From positions 1 through 6,055 of the forward strand of contig CAZQLE010000216.1 of the NCBI GenBank assembly GCA_964593905.1: a stretch of 6,055 nucleotides of DNA. Direction: 5' to 3'. Each line of letters opens with the position of its first letter. Positions within the stretch are counted from its first letter, which is position 1. Below the pieces are notes generated by a model. That model ran no database searches, was not told the origin of the DNA, and saw only the letters and a list, made by a program, of their open reading frames with translations. A program made the position numbers and the translations under genes. Shown piece by piece: positions 5,098-6,055 of the stretch. This DNA comes from CAZQLE01 sp964593905 (lineage in GTDB: Bacteria; Chloroflexota; Anaerolineae; Anaerolineales; Anaerolineaceae).

Positions 5098-5964
5098 ATG
5101 GAGCAGCCTTTATCCACCTCAATTCGCCCTTCAAGCATCGCCGGACGCTGGTATACAGCCAACCCCGAGCGGTTGCGCGCGCAAATTGAGGGCTATCTGA
5201 ATGCCGCCGATTCTACCGATCTGCCCGGCGAACCACTGGGGGTGATCGCCCCCCATGCCGGTTACCGCTATTCGGGCGCAACTGCCGGATATGCGTTTAA
5301 TGCGGTGCGCCACAGGCATTATTCGCTGGTCGCAGTCCTTTCGCCGCTGCATGATTTTCACCCCGCCGCAGTCTTTACCAATTCCTGCCAGGCCTATTCC
5401 ACCCCGCTGGGTACGGTTCCGGTGGATCACGCTGCTGTTCAGGCGGTTTCAACACGGCTGGCAGAGTTATGCGGGGTTCAGATTGTCGCTCTGGGAAAAG
5501 AAGAGGAACACGCGCTTGAAATTGAACTGCCCTTCTTGCAAACTGCGCTGGAAGGCGAATTTCTGTTGCTGCCGTTGATGGTTCGCACCCTGGACAAGAC
5601 CATCTTGTCTGCGCTGGGAACCGCACTGGCCGATGTTTTGCAAGACCAGACAGCGCTTCTGGTGGCAAGCAGCGACCTTTCACATTTTTATCCATTGGAA
5701 AAAGCAAAAAAGCTGGACGACTACATGCTGGCAAGAATGATATCCTTTCAACCCGAAGAGGTCTTAAACGCCGAGCAAACCCGCAAAGGGCAGGCCTGTG
5801 GCGCCGGGGCAGTCGCCGCGCTGCTCTGGGCCGCTCAAAAAATGGGCGCCGATCGGGTGATCAAGCTGCATTATTCCACCTCGGGTGAAGAAACAGGAGA
5901 CTTTGCCTCCGTTGTTGGTTACGGCGCAGCAGCAATCCTTCGGCCTTTCTCCAACCCCACATGA
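5098..5964 (+). CDS. Memo-family protein, AmmeMemoRadiSam system protein B
   Basis: The 288-residue soluble protein matches the Memo family along its whole length. It shows RPSSIAGRWY (10-19), IAPHAGYRYSG (50-60), SPLHDFHP (82-89), EEEHALEIELPFLQ (135-148), LVASSDLSHF (188-197), a late Cys in ACGAGAVAALL (233-243), and LHYSTSGEETGDFASVVGYGAA (257-278). Family fold relatives are extradiol dioxygenase-like metal proteins, and human MEMO1 binds metal through equivalent His and Cys residues. Here H53, H85, D193, H196 and C234 are the candidates. In bacteria the protein is named for its frequent fusion or linkage to an AMMECR1 domain and a radical SAM protein, and its reaction is not established. 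Neither partner is in the window. The start is supported by the family signature beginning nine residues in. The stop overlaps the next ATG (ATGA), so the gene is coupled to priA-like DNA replication restart. Confidence 0.92.
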   Translation: MEQPLSTSIRPSSIAGRWYTANPERLRAQIEGYLNAADSTDLPGEPLGVIAPHAGYRYSGATAGYAFNAVRHRHYSLVAVLSPLHDFHPAAVFTNSCQAYSTPLGTVPVDHAAVQAVSTRLAELCGVQIVALGKEEEHALEIELPFLQTALEGEFLLLPLMVRTLDKTILSALGTALADVLQDQTALLVASSDLSHFYPLEKAKKLDDYMLARMISFQPEEVLNAEQTRKGQACGAGAVAALLWAAQKMGADRVIKLHYSTSGEETGDFASVVGYGAAAILRPFSNPT

Positions 5965-6055
5965 CCATTTACATCCGCACTGCGGTAAATCTCCCCGCTG
6001 TGGACGGAGAATTTGATTACCATCTGCCGGTTGAATTGGAAGGGCAGGTGCAGCC
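5961..6055 (+). CDS. priA: Primosomal protein N' (PriA-like helicase), N-terminal fragment
   Basis: Only 31 full codons and part of the 32nd are present before the window ends. The translation MTIYIRTAVNLPAVDGEFDY followed by HLPVELEGQVQP fits the start of PriA. Its 3'-DNA-binding domain opens with a beta strand carrying V-x-V, then FDY.LP, an 'L...VQPG' turn and the V.VPFG loop (not reached here). PriA reloads the replicative helicase at stalled forks. Translation starts in the ATGA overlap with the Memo stop, with no clear separate ribosome site, so expression is probably coupled to Memo. The identification rests on a short stretch, but the FDYHLP context is distinctive. Confidence 0.72.
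   Translation, partial: MTIYIRTAVNLPAVDGEFDYHLPVELEGQVQ

Overview
The window reads as an ordinary chromosomal stretch of a bacterium with moderately high GC genes and short AT-richer intergenic gaps. The best guess is a Chloroflexota member, probably Anaerolineae. That rests on remembered resemblance of several proteins (the SIS-domain C-terminus, the lipoprotein with a Pro/Thr/Glu linker, the start of PriA) and on the intergenic repeat type. It is an inference, not something the sequence proves. No CRISPR array, tRNA, rRNA, integrase or transposase gene is visible.

Left part (1-1833). The 3' end of a SIS-domain (GlmS C-terminal-like) gene on + runs convergently into, and overlaps by 17 bp, a complete serine hydrolase gene of the class C beta-lactamase/PBP4* family on -. 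The hydrolase has a signal anchor, a full SxxK/YxN/HxG active site and three C-terminal membrane segments. A 289-bp divergent intergenic region (1834-2122) separates it from the next genes and carries weak promoter candidates for both directions.

Middle (2123-4547). A LysE/RhtB-type amino-acid exporter and an N-formylglutamate amidohydrolase-like zinc enzyme form a tight + strand pair with only 1 bp between stop and start. This suggests hydrolysis of an N-acyl or related amino acid coupled to export. Only 12 bp beyond the pair lies the stop of a convergent - strand gene for an exported, probably lipid-anchored protein of unknown function. It has a PTAEP-rich linker and a globular C-terminal domain.

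Intergenic 4548-5097 (550 bp). This is the most unusual non-coding part. It holds arms of a dispersed palindromic repeat (TGTCATKCTG...ATCCCT type) in inverted orientation, with a compact GGTGCGCC/GGCGCACC hairpin between them. A second perfect 10-bp hairpin sits inside the right arm, and a partial third copy lies just beyond. Promoter candidates for the lipoprotein (-) and the Memo gene (+) flank this block.

Right part (5098-6055). A complete Memo-family gene (AmmeMemoRadiSam system protein B) has no Shine-Dalgarno sequence and a promoter so close to its ATG that the transcript may be nearly leaderless. It overlaps by ATGA the first 32 codons of a gene that looks like priA (primosomal protein N'), cut by the window edge. 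I see no clearly novel multi-gene system. The best leads are the exporter-amidohydrolase pair, the unidentified lipoprotein, the Memo-priA coupling and the composite repeat.
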